Assembly: GCF_001949145.1 (NCBI RefSeq)
Contig: NW_019091379.1
Span: 1,960,534-2,024,533 of the forward strand
Reading direction: 5' to 3'
Length of the DNA stretch: 64,000 nucleotides
From: Acanthaster planci
Lineage: Eukaryota; Echinodermata; Asteroidea; Valvatida; Acanthasteridae
Below are positions 11,646 to 25,000 of the stretch, piece by piece. The notes under the pieces were generated by a model. The model ran no database searches and was not told the DNA's origin. It worked only from the letters and a program-made list of their open reading frames with translations. Numbering within the stretch: position 1 is the stretch's first letter; each line of letters begins with the position of its first letter. The translations under genes were made by a program, and so were the position numbers.

Positions 11646-12586
11646 TGTCAACGAAATTGCCTAAAGAATTCCCTTGTATTCAGGTGAAAGTAGCAGGAGC
11701 GCATAATATTGAAAGGAACAGATCAATGAAAGCTTCAATTTCATTTTGTGATCACGAAACTGTGAAGGGAATTCTAAGTAAAAAAGCTCCTGGTTAGATC
11801 GAGCCCATCACATAGTGGCTTGACATCAGCAGGTAGGTGTTAGTCTCTCAGTTTGTGTAGAAATATGCGACCCACCATTCCGAAATCAGGCTGATGTATG
11901 ATGTTTGGCAATTCCTCTGAGTCTCCCCGACTTTTTTTTACACTTCAGAGTAATCCAACGTCTACATTCTGTCTTGAGAAAGCTGAAGTAATAACGGGCA
12001 ATGACAGAAGAACTTCTAGGAACATGACTGAACAGTCATACTGAGTTTCACTAGGCCTACTTCAGCGATATGACGTTTACCTATACTTCACCCTGGTTTT
12101 GGAATGGTTGGTCCCATGTTGCTGTAGTAATTTTGTGTGGATATTCGCAAGTGCAGGTAAAGTGTAAATAAGCAGATAGGGATAACTATTAAGCATTACG
12201 CACTAGCTGTAAATAACAAAATGTAAATTTGAAGCTCTGTATTAAACAGGGGGAAATCTAATTCCTCTACGTCATGCAAAGCATTTGAAGCAAGATATGG
12301 GACGGGTAGCGCCCCCCCCCTGTTGGTCCTTGTTTGACAGAATCTGAGGAATTCTTTTCAGACATTTGAGGGGGGAGATGATTTGGATAAGAATAGTCTA
12401 GAGTGTATCATGGTTTGGACATGTACCTTGCCAAGTGTAAAGCAAAGTATTTTTTCGGTAGTATTAATATTTGTTTTCACATTTGTGTGTTCTTCCCAAA
12501 TCGGTAAATGAAACGAGGGAATGTACCTCAGCAAACTGTATAGAAAGGTATTTTGGGTGAGATGTAATTTAGGATTAACCCCAACA

Positions 12587-12622
12587 GTCCCCAGTCCTCC
12601 AACAGGTGAAGGATTGAGGAGG
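12587..12622. repeat. short hairpin repeat, copy 1
   Basis: Contains CCAGTCCTCCAACAGGTGAA followed by GGATTGAGGAGG. The same wording recurs at 22981-23012, where the stem CAGTCCTC/GAGGACTG is perfect. A weaker third copy may lie near 52290. Confidence 0.6.
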
Positions 12623-13050
12623 GTTAGGGTTAATATTTGCACGGTTTGTTCTGCATGTACACGTGAGAGTGTTACTATCTAACTGAAGGCCGCATATCAC
12701 GCTGTTTCATGATTTTATATGAAATATGAAAGAGAATCCTATGCAGCCTTCATCACTTGTATCACGGACCATTTACCCATCTACGTGGAGGAGCCCTACT
12801 CCGAGGCTGTGAGCCAATAAATATCATCACATGTTAGGATTTGTTCTGTCAGCTTGTCATGCTCAGATTGTTGTTCCATGCCACCTTGCTGTAGCCTGTG
12901 GCTTTGATGTACTGTAAATGCCACAACGCAGTAGCGCCTGCGCAGTACGAACTAACCTTTGTCATCTTATGAATGGTGCTCGGTCAGCTGAGTAATCTTT
13001 TTTTTTAATTTCACCAAATCATAGACCTTGTATTTTATTGTTTGTTTCAG

Positions 13051-13067
13051 GGCATGGCCAAACACAT
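13051..13067 (+). CDS. TRPM-B tentative first coding exon
   Basis: Acceptor TTTGTTTCAG at 13041-13050, ATG at 13054, donor GTAGGT at 13068. It supplies M-A-K-H and two bases that join in phase to the next candidate exon. Supported only by splice-site and phase agreement. Confidence 0.35.
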
Positions 13068-16000
13068 GTAGGTGGCAATGATCAATATAAAGCCACAGAG
13101 TGAGGCAGAAACATTTACTTTATCCTGGAGTTTTAGTACTTGACTTTTGCTATCTGGCCTTTTCTCTCCTCAACAGGTTTTCTTCCGTTTCCCCACATGC
13201 GACTCATTCGAATGGTGAGGAATCAGTGGTTGATTCTGTACCGTTAAAATGTCTCGACGCACACAGTCATTACCGTAAGTGGCGTTTCAGCACTTTAATT
13301 TTTATTGCGGGCAATTTCAGTTTTTAATTAATCTGTTACTGTGATTCAGCTCAACCAAATCACTTATTGATTCTGCAAAAGTTCTCTGTTTGTATTTTTT
13401 TTCCTCACAACAATCCTCTGCAGCTGTTCTTCGAGAGAGTACAGCATATCAATTTGAAATGTGGCTCTTGAATCAGTCTTGGTACCAAGATGCTCTGCAT
13501 ATGCATACCGGTGGGGGGGGGAGTGATTCCATCCCTCTTATGAAACTTGGTGGAAATGATTGGTGGAATGCTAGAAAAAGCATACCGCGGCATATTTGTG
13601 ATGTCAGTATATGACGTTCATCAGAAAGAAAAATGGAAAGCAATGGTTAAAAAGGGGAATGTTATAAGGCTGTAGTAGAAATAAACAAGATTCCAAGTTC
13701 ATAACTTGTGATCTGATAAACAGCATGGGCAACACTCCAGTTTCCAAGTGTAAGATTAAATGGCCTATGTACATCTTGGGTATACCGGGATCGCATCAGT
13801 GAATTAATTTAACTCAAAAACAGAAGCATTTTTCTGTATCCGACAAAATTACTGAAATGGGCGGAGTGCCTACGGGACAAACACAATACATGCGATGATG
13901 ACGAGACTTGTCCGATGAGTCTGACATTAGAATTTGTGACATCACCACACTGGAAGCTGTCATATTTCATGCTGACATCTAGTATGGTAGTTCCTACTAT
14001 CTAGCATTTCCAACGTTCATGTAAGCACTGTCTTCTTCTTTTGATTGCTGAAACTTATGAATATAGCATTTGAGGACCATTGATAACGCCGTTTTATTTA
14101 CTGCTTGTTTTTTGTTTACTTGTTGCCTTCATTGACACTAGATATTGTGATTGTTACACTTGTGATATTTAAGTGCTATATAAAGTCTACATGATTTCAT
14201 TCATCATTTTCCTTTTAGAGAACGTATAATTAATGATGGACGGGACGATCCAGACAGGCCTGGAATACCGACGCTCCATCAAATTAATGATTTCATCAGT
14301 GCCATACCAAGTAGGCTGCTTCAGAATGCAAGTCCGCCAAGGAGTCCTGTCCGGTAGGCTTAATGAGCCAGTTTGATAACCCAACAGCACATGCCCAAAA
14401 TGAACTGCGTCCGCAGTCAATTGGGAACAACAACACGCATGTGCGAGTCTGTCCTATCATCAGCGTGGCCATACGTTGACCCCCATGCATGCTTTGTTTC
14501 CGAATAAGCTTATGGGCCCCTTTTTGAAATAGCGGACTGGCTCACTAGTTTATCACTCTTCACTATTTTGTTCAAAGTAGCTGTCACACTGGTACCCTTA
14601 ACCAATTTGCCCATCAGCCCATCCAGCCAAGTTGCAAAGAAGGTGACCCACCGTTGGCTCTTTGTGAAACCTTTACATTGATAGCAGATTACTTTCTGGG
14701 TGGAAGTCCTTTGTGGGTCAGTTGCACTCTAAAGCTGAAGGCCCTTTAATTTTTTGTTTTGAAATGCAAGACTGGCTTAATATCTGACCTTTAAAAGGTC
14801 AAGGTTTGTCCCACACACCAGCTGAAAAGGCCAGTCTATTGAAAACCTTTAACCTCAACTTTTATTACAAAATTATCGTAAATTTAATTTAATGCTTCAT
14901 TTGTGAATAATTATTGCATGCAAGTATTCTGTTCAATTAAACCAGTTTTGTGCTCTTTAAAAAACCAACCAGGGATAGATCCAGTAAGGTTATGAGGAAT
15001 TGGATAGACCCGCCCAAGTTAATGAGTGTGAAGAACTCTTTTCAAGATTTCTCATCGTTTTTTTAGGACGGGTTCCATGATTAATTGAAACAAATGAAAC
15101 CAATTAAAAAGATATAATGTTGATAATGGAAAAAGATTGATAGGACATTGACTAAACAATAAGAAGAATTCATTCTGAACGCAGAGCTTTACATTTATCT
15201 CTAAGTGCTGAACAAAAACCAGTTAATTTTAAGTACCAAAACTTAAAATCTAGATCTTCTAAAAAGGCATGTTTTGACCTGTGAGTTAAAAGTCCGTCAC
15301 TATTAAATATTTCTGAACGGAACCGGTAGTCTCTTCCACAGTAAAAGCACGAAACCATAAGATACCGTACATGGCATATGTATTAAAAGGATTAACTGGT
15401 GTTTTCAACATGAACATTAATATTTGCATGCAGTCAAAGTGACATTGAAATGAATAGGACATCCAGCGATGCAGAAGGAGAGTCTGCCAAGGAAAGCTCT
15501 CCTTGTGTCATCAAATTTGATGGTTTGGAAGGAAATGTAGACGTCAAATATAGAAAGGTAAAACATCTTTTGTACTATTTCACAGAGCAATTTATTTTCA
15601 ATTCTCGTCATTCATTTTATCATGCTAAATTGTTAAAATGGTAAGAAATATTAAGTAGGTGTTTTCTCAATACATATCAAATATATAGCAATAAATGTGT
15701 AACTAATTAATTCACTGAACAGAAACGATGTACTTAATACAAATGCTTTGTACAATGAACCAACAGCATAGCGAGACAACAGAGATGAAAGGGTGGGGGT
15801 GGGGTAATCAGGGAATAGGGAAGGACGAAATTCTTCGAGAGATATGGAAACAAGACAGGTAATTAGCCTTTAAATTGAGGTAAGACGGGCACAGTTGTGT
15901 CGGGGTTGCTGTAGAGTGGTAGATTGCAGCGGGATTGGTACGTGTGCGCATGTATGAAAAAAAATGGTACAGTGAGAATAAGTTAAACGGAATAAACATG

Positions 16001-19000
16001 AAAAGGCTTTGTTGGGGACACATGGAATAACATGATACATTTATACTTCGTGGGGTAAAAAAAGAAAAGTAGAAACAGACGAATTGCAGGAAGCTACGTT
16101 GCATAGGTATGTCGGCGACGTAATACCTGTTTAAACGAATTGAAAGTGTGTAGGATCATCGTTCACTGAGAAGAGATGACTCAGCAGGGAAGTCACTAAG
16201 ATAGACTTTAATATACCGGAGTCGAACACGCGGTGTTTTGGATGTCTCATTGACATCTGATACTGTCATCACACGGTTGCAGACGTCACACGTGCCAAAA
16301 AAAAGGTTTTGGAGAATTTGCCTTTTCACTTCTAAATCAAAGCCCCCAAATGTAGCCTCACCCCACAGCGCATGATTGCTCATTAGCTGGACCTAGGCTT
16401 GGAGTCATTATTATTTTTTCAAACCTGTAAGCAACTATAAACAGGAACAGTTGGCTCGTGGTAGCATGGCTCATACGAACACAAGGGAAATCTACCTGGT
16501 TAATTGGTACAACTTTCTCGTCTGTCCAGTGTGTGATGACCAGCTCTTCAGGGAGTAGCAATGACATCCTGGACACCCTTACTGATAAATTGAAATGGGC
16601 CTTGAAATTGCCGAAGCTGCTCATCTGCATCCTCGGGGGTGAGGATGCAGTAATGATGTACGACCAGGAGCAAGAAATCTGTAAAGGTCTTGTCAAGACA
16701 GTCCTCAGTAATGGTAAGTGTATTCAAACCAAAAAGTAAAAAAACCAAAGCCTAGGACCACCAAGCCAAAATGCAATATAATCAAACCAAAAGGTAAGGA
16801 AGGGTGAGCACATCTGGCAGTAGGTATTTTCCACTTTGTGCCTGCTTTCGGCTATTTTTTTATATAATGCTCTGTGACTGTCAATTACAAGTACCATACT
16901 ATGAGGTATTTATATCTAATTTCAAATGCCTTTTATCCTAATTATACTTCAAAATCACAGCTCGTAACAATATATAATACACTTATGACCTTTCTTTGTC
17001 TTTAAGGAATGAAGTTTTTTTAATCCAATTTGTTGCAAATTATGCATGATGCAGCTGATGCGCATTTACCATCTTAAAGTGTGGTCTAATTATTTCGTCC
17101 CAGCCTCTATACCTGAATGGATAGTATAAGGGTACCAAGTTAATACTATGAAACATCTTCGTCATAAATTAAACCAGCATGAAGGTTGATTTGGAGGGAC
17201 ACCCTAGTTGTGCTGGTAATGTTTAGATAAAAATAGACTGCTCCATCTTTTCTCAAAATTTTGAAAACATTTCCCCACCAAAACAATCAGTTGTCCCTAC
17301 CTACACTACAATGAACCAAAAAGCATCCCGACCTTTTCACTCCACAGTACAAAGATTTCAGAACAAAATTTCTTGGGGGAAGAGGAGGCCACATTTCTTT
17401 TTGTTTTCCCCCGACACTTTTGAAGGCAGCAGCCCTTGCATTGAGTCTCTTGTTTGCCTGAACTAGATGTTTGGTTATTGACGAGTGGACTCCAGTGTGG
17501 ACTAATGAAGAGCATTGGCGAGGCTCTGACAGAGCACGCCGCTGGTCATGCTTTGAGCATGCGAAAGAATCTGGTGGCAATAGGTGTAGCACCCCTCGGT
17601 ATCCTACAGCACAAAGAGGAATTTCGTCCTGACAACCCAATCAAACTGAGGCAACGCAGAAAGCATGTGACGCAGAAGGTAAACAAAAAGGGAAAATATT
17701 GTCGTGGGTATTTTGCTCTTCACATGCACCTGACATATATTTATGAAAACTCTGCACTCGTTATTAATCGTCTGAAAGCTTTAGGCAGCTTAACTCACAA
17801 GCTTTAACACTCAGGTGCTTAAAGCATAATTTGTACCAGAAGTTTGATTTTTGGGCAAATGAAAGTACAATAATAGATGTATTAGGACAATTACCACTAA
17901 CATCAAGATGTTTCTACCTTAAGCCTGTCAATGAGCATCATTGCTAGTTGTATTTCCAATCTGACTTTTATCTAGTGTATGCCAGTAATTGAGCTGGACT
18001 ATACTGTCACAGATGACCAAAGTGGCAACAGACTGGATCCAAACCATACTCATTTCATCTTGGTGGGCGACAAGGAGCAAGGCAAGGGTACCGAGGGGAA
18101 GTTGAGGAGTCAACTGGTCAATAAGATAAAGTCGTGGAAGATAGAGGGAACCACAGACAGCCATTGTAAGCGAGGGTCACAGATGTAATTATTTTCAAAG
18201 ATAAAAAGTATAGATAGTTGTGGCATCCCCTTTATTTAGTCTGTACTTCACATATACAGATCCCCGGCTGTTGGTTTATAGTGCTTAATTCTACCAATTC
18301 CGTTGTTGTAGAAGTTAGTGCACGGTCCACTTACCTCATGGGCTCCATCCGAGTACAAATGAGAACGGGTGCTTTATTTTCTAGCAATGACTACCCTTTT
18401 GCCGATTATCTACAAAACAATTTGCACATGTTGTTGACTTGTTTCCTTTGTCCTTCATTTTTTCTTTGTTTATTCAGTGAAGGTATACAAAGATAACTGG
18501 ATAGACCTATTCCGCATCCTAGCTTCGACTATCCCTAAAAATTACGAGGAGATTGGGCATGAATTTGTGTGATGGATGGCACATCGTCACATTTACACTT
18601 TTCACAGGCTACATGCATTCACAAGCATGTCACTCATTTCTTAGCATAAGTATATTCAAACAAACAGCAAGAGTTCGGCTTGCAATAGTAACAAAGAGTA
18701 TAACTTTCAAACAGGCTGGGAGTCTCGTGTACACACATAGTGTGCATGCAACTTTTTCTGCATCCACGACTATTGGAGATATAGCAGCATCTGTGATTGC
18801 AGACTTAAACAGTGGTTCAGGGAGTGTGTTGCACTTACACATTTAAATAATTAAATAAACCACAAACCATTACAGTTAACGCGGTGACCTCTGTACTACT
18901 TGTGTGACCTCATATTTGATTTTTTTACATTCTCGATGTCCCAGCCCGAACTCCTACCGTCTATCTTCTCTTCGGTGGGAATGCTACAGTTTTTGAGACA

Positions 19001-22000
19001 CTTTTGGATGCTGTGAGGAACAACATTCCAATCATTGTCTTTCCCGAGTCCAAAGGAGCAGCTGAAGTACTTGTTGATGTTATACAGATGGATGATCAGC
19101 GCTACGCTCCGTGAGTCGACATTTCTTTCCCTTGGTAGCTTAACAGACATCAATTCAGCATTATTATCACGGGCATTACACAATAGAGCGAAATCTGTCG
19201 ACCCAATGCGCGTTTGGAAAGGGTCGACAGAATTTCACGCACCGTGATTGGTCAACGCCCTGCAAATTCTTGGAGACGCGCTATTGTGAATCGCCTGTAT
19301 TCATACCAGATAACATTGAGACTCAAAGGGAGTATCAACCCCCCTCCAATTTTTTTTAGACTCTCCCGGTCCCTTTTTAACCTCACATGGATCTCATGTG
19401 TCACCTGCGTCAAACACTTTCATGTTGTCACACTACGGCACTCACCCATAGCCGTAGAGCAGGTAAAAAAATCCATGTCCACCTTTAATTGTGGAATGGG
19501 TACTGTTTTCTCCTTATCTATCCCTCCCTGATCAAAAATGGCCTTTGCTGCACTGCTAATATCACTCAAACTTATTGATGATAGTGTTTTTGTCCACTCA
19601 ATGTGGTAATTTAACAGGGGTGAGAACTTCCATAATGGCGTTAAAAAACTTTTAAAGGAGAAGTTGAAGCTGCGAACCATGGAGGAAGTTATTGACATCA
19701 AGGTTAAGATTCAGCGCACCATCTATAATCATCGTCATCTCATCAACATTGAACCCGTGTCACAGTGCCTGAATAGTGCAATACTCCGTGCATTAATGAA
19801 AGGTAAAATTTGTTCAAAGCTTTCTTAATTTAACTGAAGGTTTGTTTTTTGTCGTCTTTTTGTTTGCTTTACTTATGGGGTCCTTAACCGGTATTTGTTT
19901 CAATTTAGAAAACTCAGATTAGATTTTTACAGGTTATAGTGATTGGATTACAATATCATTAAGTTACAACTTAATGTTAAAACAACCAATCAAATTAACC
20001 TCTTAATTAATATATACTGACTAGATAGCTAAAAGAGATCAAGGATAGCTCATTATAGGCCACCCCCTTGGGGGAACAAAATTTCCACACATATTGAAAG
20101 ATGGATGTGTTAAAGCAGTCTCAAAGGTCATTGGCTGTGCTATTGTAACCGTTACAGTTCACATCAATACTTAAACCCCACAAAAAAGCAAACCCAAAGC
20201 TGCCTTTCTGTCTCACATCCTTTGCAAATTTCAATCGCTGCAGCTGAACAACACGTGGAACACCAGTCAAGCCAGTTAATGCGTCTCGCTGTTCTGTGGA
20301 ATCTTTTGGACCTAGCCAAGTCCAAGTTCGAAAAGACCAACCCGATTTGGAAGGTAAGTGTCAAAATCTATTATGTAAATCAGCAAACAGAATCGCAAAC
20401 CCATGACTCCAATTGCACCATTGGACTGATGATACGCACATGTTACAATGACCAATTGGTCTTTGAGCAATAGGATGTTATACTCGTGACTTGCCGAAAG
20501 CATGGGCACGAGTATGGTATCTCCTTTGTCTCGATTAGTCTATGTAACAAAAGCATTAGAACTAAGCTCGAATATAAGTCTGACAGATGCGTTAGTGCAT
20601 CCATGAAGCTTCACTATAAAATTTAGTTGCGCACACTGTGGGACGTGGAATTTGATTTCTGAAATATTAGAAAAATCCTTTCCACGGACAACCGTTTGGC
20701 GCAGAAAATGTATTTGTTCAAAGCATTGTAAAATCTTATGTTTTTGATCCTACAAATTTAGCATTAAATGATGATTTTATCTTTTGAATTCGTAAAAGAA
20801 CCAATATACATGTATTCATGTGAAGTTTGAACAGAAAGATTCATCAAAGCATAGGCCTATATGTACTTGCTTGACAGTGAAGCATCCTAAACATGTAAGC
20901 TGACCAATTTTGTTTCGGTTGATAGCAAACGGACCTTATGGAGGAATTACTCCACTACACTCTTGTCAATGACCAGCCTGATTTTGTCAAGCTGTTCATC
21001 ACAGCTGGCAGAATCAACATGAAAGAGTTCTTGACATTCGCCAGATTGAAGGAACTGTATAACAAAGTAAGTATGATATTATAACTGCGCCCGATGTACC
21101 ACATCGAATCAGAACACTTTTACGCGTAGCTGGTAGGATGTTTATGATTACCTGCTCCTGTGCTGCAACGTTTTATGGTTGTCTTTGCACTCTGCGCATT
21201 TGCAGTTGTTTCTGGAAATCAAGTCTTGAACGCACGTTATTGCATTACATTGTTGAATTGGTGGAAACCTACATGCTCAATATGCTAGATCAAAAGAACA
21301 ATACTAACGCACTTGTGATTTGGGATTCGGATCGACGGGGGTGGAAAATGGCGGTAAGTATTCGGATTCTGATCATTGTGATTATGGTGGGGAAGATGGA
21401 GAAACTCAAATTTGCTGACTACAGGACTATACTCAGTGCATGTCCTGGAAATTAGTGCATTATTTATTACATTTTGCATTGCACCATGGAAAAGGCGGGT
21501 CATAAGTGGATAATATACACGTATAATGTAACCGATATGAGGGAATATATTCTTGTGTTTGTTAACTGCAGGCAGGAGATAACACTGTGGTCCTCACCAT
21601 TCTGGAGCGGTACACAGAGAAGACAGTAAGAATGAAATTTAATTTGTTCAGGATAACGTCATCGGACAAAAGCGATAAATATGCCATGTGCGGAGTACAG
21701 AGACAGGTGTCAAGGCATGATGTCGTTAATTTATTTTGGCCTTCAGCTATTTTTTTTTTGCTATTCCATAACCCTCTTCGGTGTGCGTAATCAACGTGAT
21801 ATCCATTTTGGGTTAAGTGTATTGAAGATTTCACTTTTTACGACATTTTGATGGTCCGTGCATTTCCGGACAATGTGAGGGCACTGTTGCTGTGCATGTA
21901 GGTATGTCAGGGAGAACAGTGTTCATTTTATATGTTTTTCTGTTCACCTTGTGGGCCCAAGGTTTGCTCATTGAAAATATTTTTGGAAGGATGCAGTTAT

Positions 22001-25000
22001 GGCTTATTGGCATTTACTTGCACAAAAATGAATCAACAGAGAAAACAAACAAACAAACAAACCCAAAATTATTTGAAGGGTTGGAAAGGAGACAAAGTAC
22101 ATGGGCACTTTCCACAGATCCGTATCACCTAAGTTTCCGTCAAGGGTTGTTTATGGTAACCATGGAGATTTAGTAATCAATTGTTGGAGACTTTTGAGAT
22201 ACTTGGTGACATCCAATAAACGTACCAGTCCCACGTGACTTGTCAACCAAATACAGACCGGTTACGTGGGACTGGATGTGCACCGGCTGTTGTCTGCAGA
22301 GTAGGACCGGTTGGGGGCGTTTTGATGCTGATCGTCACGAAAGCCAGTGCGTTTATATGCGCGAGTGACGACATACTGAAGTCGGCTATAACGCTGTACG
22401 GTTCCCAGACCAAACAGATCCCAACTGTGTTTATCAATCGATAATTAATCGCTGTAGTAAACGAATGACCGTGTTGAGATGACCAAAATAGCAACCAACC
22501 ATTCACCGACAGAAACATACTGAAAATCGCCCCCACTGATAACTAAAGACGAGATGACGTGAGTGAAGTCGAATGGGCAAAATGGGGACCATGAAGGCGC
22601 TTTCGCGAAGTCTCTACTTTTGGGTGGGCCGTCGTGAGGCCAAGGATACCGAGCCTGGAGGTAGTCTAGGATGACTTGGCCCCAGTCTGGAGCTAGTCTA
22701 CCTGCGATTAAATTTTATTCTTGTGTGCTTATTTTTGTAAAGGCTTCCCCTGAGGATTATCTTGCTGGCATCGAGAGTCTCCTGAAAAAGTTGATGTGCG
22801 ACACCTATGACGCGGATCTAAAACCTAAGACAGGTTGGGGAGCTTTCTGAATCCTACTGTCAGCCTGAAAGTAGATTTGGACTTTCTTTGAAGCTGCCAT
22901 GTAACAGGTGTCAGGGTGATGTGAAAGGCATTCTACTGCATAATCCCAACATTGTTTTCTGTTATAACAATAACAGTCTTCAGTCCTCCAACAGGTGAAG
23001 GATTGAGGACTGTTAGAGATAATAGGCCTACTATAGCAAAATTACCAAGTTACCCCCAGAATAATTCTGCTCCTGGTCACCAGCTACTTGCATGCCTCCA
23101 GTTTATAGGCGGTGTGAAGTTGGTTTCTTGTTCCTCGTTTGACATTCGACATTCAATGTTGAACAAGTAACTGTTCCATATTCGAACGTTGAATAAGTAA
23201 CCGTTTGACATTCAGGGTGCACTCGCCTAAATGGCTATGTAGTGCAACAGGGACAAAAAACAAACTGTTTCCAATATATGTTGATTTGAAGCTTTGCATG
23301 GTGAAGTCATGAGATGTATAGTACAATAGGCTTGCCGTTGCAGCATGGACTAAGTCTCTGAGAAGATGTGTGGTTATTAAAAGAACCAGCAAGTGCTGAC
23401 TCGACTTTTCGGTCAGGATACTCTCGCTGTCCTTTGGAGAGGGTGCTAGACTCAAGACCATAATTTCAACCAGGGAAAAACCTATTTCGACTCTGAATAG
23501 GGGTCTCACAACCTTTTGTCATGTTGGAGCATTTCTTTGTCTTTAAACCAGAGTAAAAAACGAATGAATTAAACCAAACTTTTTTACAATGAATATAAAA
23601 CACCTAAACCCCATGCCCCGCCCAGAGATGATGTCATTGGTCTTTTGAATCAGGGAGGGACTCCTTCCATCTCGGCGTATGTGGTTCTTTGGTGTGGAAC
23701 AATCCCCGGACGCAAGACTTGCCGTTTAATAGATAGAANCCGCCGAGACAAGAAAGGACGTTTTTAGTATTAACGGTTACTTATTCAACGTTCGAATATG
23801 GAACAGTTACTTGTTCAACGTTGAATGTCGAACGTCAAACGAGGAACGAGGAACTAACTTCACATCGGTCAGTTGATACGTAGATCCTCCCGTTTTGCCT
23901 CGTTTTGTTATATTGTGTGTGTATGTACCGATTTCGTGTTTTTTAAATTAATTTTTAGCAATTTCCCCGTTTTACGTTTTGAAGTGTATTATATGATTTA
24001 TTTGTAATGCCATTTTACACAGTTGTAGACCCGAGTCACTTGACTTGGACTCAAGTCGCTATTTTTGACCTGTGACTTTACTTGAAGTAGATGACGCAAC
24101 TTGACCAGTGATCAAATGACTTGTGAGTGACTTGTGACTGAACCAAATGATTTGTAACTTGGCTTAAACTTGCAAAATTGACTTGTGATTTGACTTGGCG
24201 ACTTGCAAAAATGACTTCCTACCACTTCTGCCAGTTTTATGACAGCCGTATGGCTGCGACAACGTGCATTATTAATTGAACCACAAACCACCTTAAGTAT
24301 ATATGTATAGTACTCAGCACATCTGTAGTCTGAGTACTGTGTCGGCTGTCGGCTTTATTGACACTCTTGATACACTTTGCTTTGGGAGGACACTATGCTT
24401 ATTGATGTTTACCCACTATGGGTCACGTGACTTATATATAATTATAAATTCAACATGGGTGACTCAGCCCAACAGGTCTTTTTCTGGACTCAATCCTTAG
24501 GAAGAAACTACAATCTATATGACGTAAGTATTGTAATGCAAATGATTGAAATATAGTGCGAGACCAGCAGAAGATGCGCAAACACAAATCATTAGGTAAT
24601 GTTTATTTATAGAGGGTGCTAGCTTGTTAGCCTTTCTGCAAGCATGAGGCAACTAAAGGAGCCAGGCAGCTGCAGTTAGGATCTCCCCTGGATCAAACTT
24701 ACAACAATCACAAGACAAATGACATGATGACATAGCGAACATGTATAAGACTAAAAACAAATGACATAAGCATGAACAGAAAAGAGAATGACTAAACCTA
24801 CAGGGCAGTTGGATAAAAGAAAGTAGGCCATGCAAACGGATGGTTGGGGAGTTAAATTATTTACAAATATAAAATGCAAGACATATTATGCGAAAAGTCT
24901 GTTTGAAATTGAAGTAAAACAATGATGAAAACATCGATTTTACAATTAAACACTAATAATAGGAAACTGTTTAAAACTAGCAAGACCAAAACATGAAAGA

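Larger units (their letters stand above)
7703..13050. other. intergenic region between TRPM-A and TRPM-B
   Basis: No supported gene. It contains homopolymer runs (G near 7722, C near 12311), the TGTACA microsatellite, the N gap, the 156-bp and 99-bp duplications and a short hairpin repeat at 12591-12622. Open frames are short and without recognisable motifs. TRPM-B regulatory sequence must lie in the right-hand part, but no core promoter could be identified. Confidence 0.5.
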
